Of a stretch of 64,000 bases of DNA, positions 62,865-64,000 are shown in pieces. The notes below the pieces were generated by a model. That model was not told the DNA's origin. It saw only the letters and a list, made by a program, of their open reading frames with translations, and did not search any database. The stretch is from Comamonas testosteroni (GTDB taxonomy: Bacteria; Pseudomonadota; Gammaproteobacteria; Burkholderiales; Burkholderiaceae_C), in contig NZ_AWOR01000045.1 of NCBI RefSeq assembly GCF_000761245.1, positions 1 through 64,000 of the forward strand, given 5' to 3'. The first letter of the stretch is position 1. Every line of letters begins with the position of its first letter. Both the position numbers and the translations under genes were made by a program.

Positions 62865-64000
62865 TCAGGCCTCAAGCAGTTGCAGCTGCTGCTCCTGCAC
62901 GGACGGGTTGCGCTGCGGTACTTCGCCCAGCTTGAAGGCAGAGACCTCGCCCAACAGACATGCGGCCTGCTCGCGCAGGCTGGTCGCGGCAGCGGCCGAC
63001 TGCTCGACCAGGGCGGAGTTCTGCTGCGTGGCATCGTCCAGGCCGGCCACGGACTGATTGATCTCGGCGATGCCGCGCCCCTGGGTCTGCGAAGCGTCGC
63101 TGATTTCCTCGATGATCCGCGTCACCCTGGCCACGGCGTCCAGCAACTCCTGCATGGTGGCCCCCGCATGCGCTACCTGCTGCGATCCGCTGCCCACCTG
63201 GGTAACGGAGTCCGTGATGAGCTGGCGCACTTCCTTTGCAGCCTCGGCCGAGCGCTGAGCCAGGCTGCGCACCTCGGCCGCCACCACGGAAAAGCCCCGG
63301 CCCTGCTCGCCGGCACGCGCGGCCTCCACGGCTGCGTTCAGCGCCAGGATATTGGTCTGGAAGGCAATCGAGTCGATCACGCCGATGATGTCGGCAATCT
63401 TGCGCGACGAGTGGTTGATGCCCTCCATGGTCATCACCACCTGCTGGAAGGCCGCACCGCCACGCTCGGCCACGCCGCGCGCCGACTGCGCCAGCTCGCC
63501 CGCGCTGCGCGTGGCCTCGGTATTGGCCTGCACGCTGTCCGTCAGCACCGACAGCGATGCCGCCGTCTGCTGCAAGGCACTGGCCGCCTGCTCGGTGCGC
63601 TGGCTCAGGTCCTGGTTGCCCTGGGCCACCTCGGAGCTGGCCACGGAAATCGAATCGGCTGCCTGGCGTACGGCCCCGACCATGCGCTCCAGCGAGGAGA
63701 CAAAGCGGTTGAAGGCCGAGGCCAGCGCCCCCACCTCGTCATTGCTCTCCACCGGCATGCGACGGCTCAGGTCGCCATGACCGTCGGCAATCTCCTCCAG
63801 CATGCGCGCCGCGCGCCCCACAGGCGCCGCAATCGCCCGACTCACCAGCCAGATCACCAGCAGGCCGATGCCGCCGCCCACCAAGCCGGCCACGGCCGAG
63901 GTCAGCGCAATGGTTCGCCGCACGCCACCCAGCACCTGGGCCTCGGGCAGCTCGGCAATCACGTACAGGTCCAGCTCGGGCACATAGGAGGAAGCGATCA
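62865..64000 (-). CDS. Methyl-accepting chemotaxis protein, C-terminal part
   Basis: The frame remains open to the window end, so the N terminus lies outside; in the window it reads ...[22 protein letters not shown], the end of a Cache-type sensor. Then follow a membrane helix ([20 protein letters not shown]), a HAMP domain and the signalling domain with the highly conserved tip [20 protein letters not shown] (20 residues) and [10 protein letters not shown]. Methylation helices are rich in Ala/Glu/Gln. No NWETF-type CheR/CheB docking pentapeptide is at the C terminus (ends QLQLLEA). Partner of CheA/CheW; ligand unknown. Confidence 0.95.
   Translation of the reverse strand, partial: IASSYVPELDLYVIAELPEAQVLGGVRRTIALTSAVAGLVGGGIGLLVIWLVSRAIAAPVGRAARMLEEIADGHGDLSRRMPVESNDEVGALASAFNRFVSSLERMVGAVRQAADSISVASSEVAQGNQDLSQRTEQAASALQQTAASLSVLTDSVQANTEATRSAGELAQSARGVAERGGAAFQQVVMTMEGINHSSRKIADIIGVIDSIAFQTNILALNAAVEAARAGEQGRGFSVVAAEVRSLAQRSAEAAKEVRQLITDSVTQVGSGSQQVAHAGATMQELLDAVARVTRIIEEISDASQTQGRGIAEINQSVAGLDDATQQNSALVEQSAAAATSLREQAACLLGEVSAFKLGEVPQRNPSVQEQQLQLLEA

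Overview
The window looks like chromosomal DNA of a high-GC betaproteobacterium of the family Comamonadaceae, most likely Comamonas or a close relative. This is inferred from the gene families: several orphan Bug/TctC-type periplasmic receptors, a Gram-negative porin, a TPP-riboswitch-controlled thiC, a divergent suhB / trmJ-cysE block, and pmbA / darP-mog. There is no rRNA, tRNA, insertion sequence, phage or CRISPR array. Almost all of the window is coding, about 56 genes, and Rho-independent terminators close many of the transcription units.

Region by region. 1-2.2 kb: an acyl-CoA-related block on the minus strand (histone-deacetylase-like amidohydrolase, a crotonase-fold protein without catalytic glutamates, start of etfB). 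2.2-7.5 kb: an envelope operon (MoxR ATPase, DUF58, TgpA-type transglutaminase, MltB). 7.6-13.6 kb: a Tat-exported binding protein, Hsp20, a small lipoprotein, wrbA, tsaD, a CBS protein and a DUF937 protein with an EF-hand loop. 13.7-18.8 kb: porin, Bug receptor, ferredoxin-like-fold protein and zinc alcohol dehydrogenase, divergent from a LysR regulator. 18.8-25.2 kb: ybiB-cobA, thioesterase, HI0933-type flavoprotein, Tat lipoprotein of the BMP family, rpsU-yqeY. 25.2-28.0 kb: a divergent dmlR/dmlA-like pair and a DUF1801 gene.

28.2-37.5 kb is the most distinctive accessory region: a GbpR-like LysR regulator divergent from a seven-gene sugar-acid operon (Bug receptor, UxaA/GarD dehydratase, semialdehyde dehydrogenase, second Bug receptor, cytoplasmic sialidase-like BNR protein, D-2-hydroxyacid dehydrogenase, HpcH/HpaI aldolase). 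The enzymes make a coherent route: dehydration to a 2-keto-3-deoxy acid, retro-aldol cleavage to pyruvate plus a (semi)aldehyde, then oxidation or reduction of the small fragment. The substrate is unknown and the BNR protein has no obvious place in known aldarate pathways.

37.7-45.4 kb: PAS-PAS-GAF-GGDEF-EAL signalling protein, EamA exporter, membrane protein with divergent winged-helix regulator, pmbA, darP-mog. 45.5-55.7 kb: two closely similar LivK-like binding proteins about 8 kb apart, enclosing an ImpA-family lipoprotein metallopeptidase, thiC with its TPP riboswitch and a nitroreductase; a second nitroreductase follows. 55.9-64 kb: cysE, trmJ, suhB, a sterol-desaturase-family protein, mutS and the 3' part of a chemotaxis receptor gene.

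Seven periplasmic binding proteins are encoded without a single cognate permease or ATPase gene. Several regulatory signals stand out: a perfect NtrC-type site upstream of wrbA, palindromes near etfB and in the sugar-acid promoter region, and an intergenic hairpin repeat family seen at three places.
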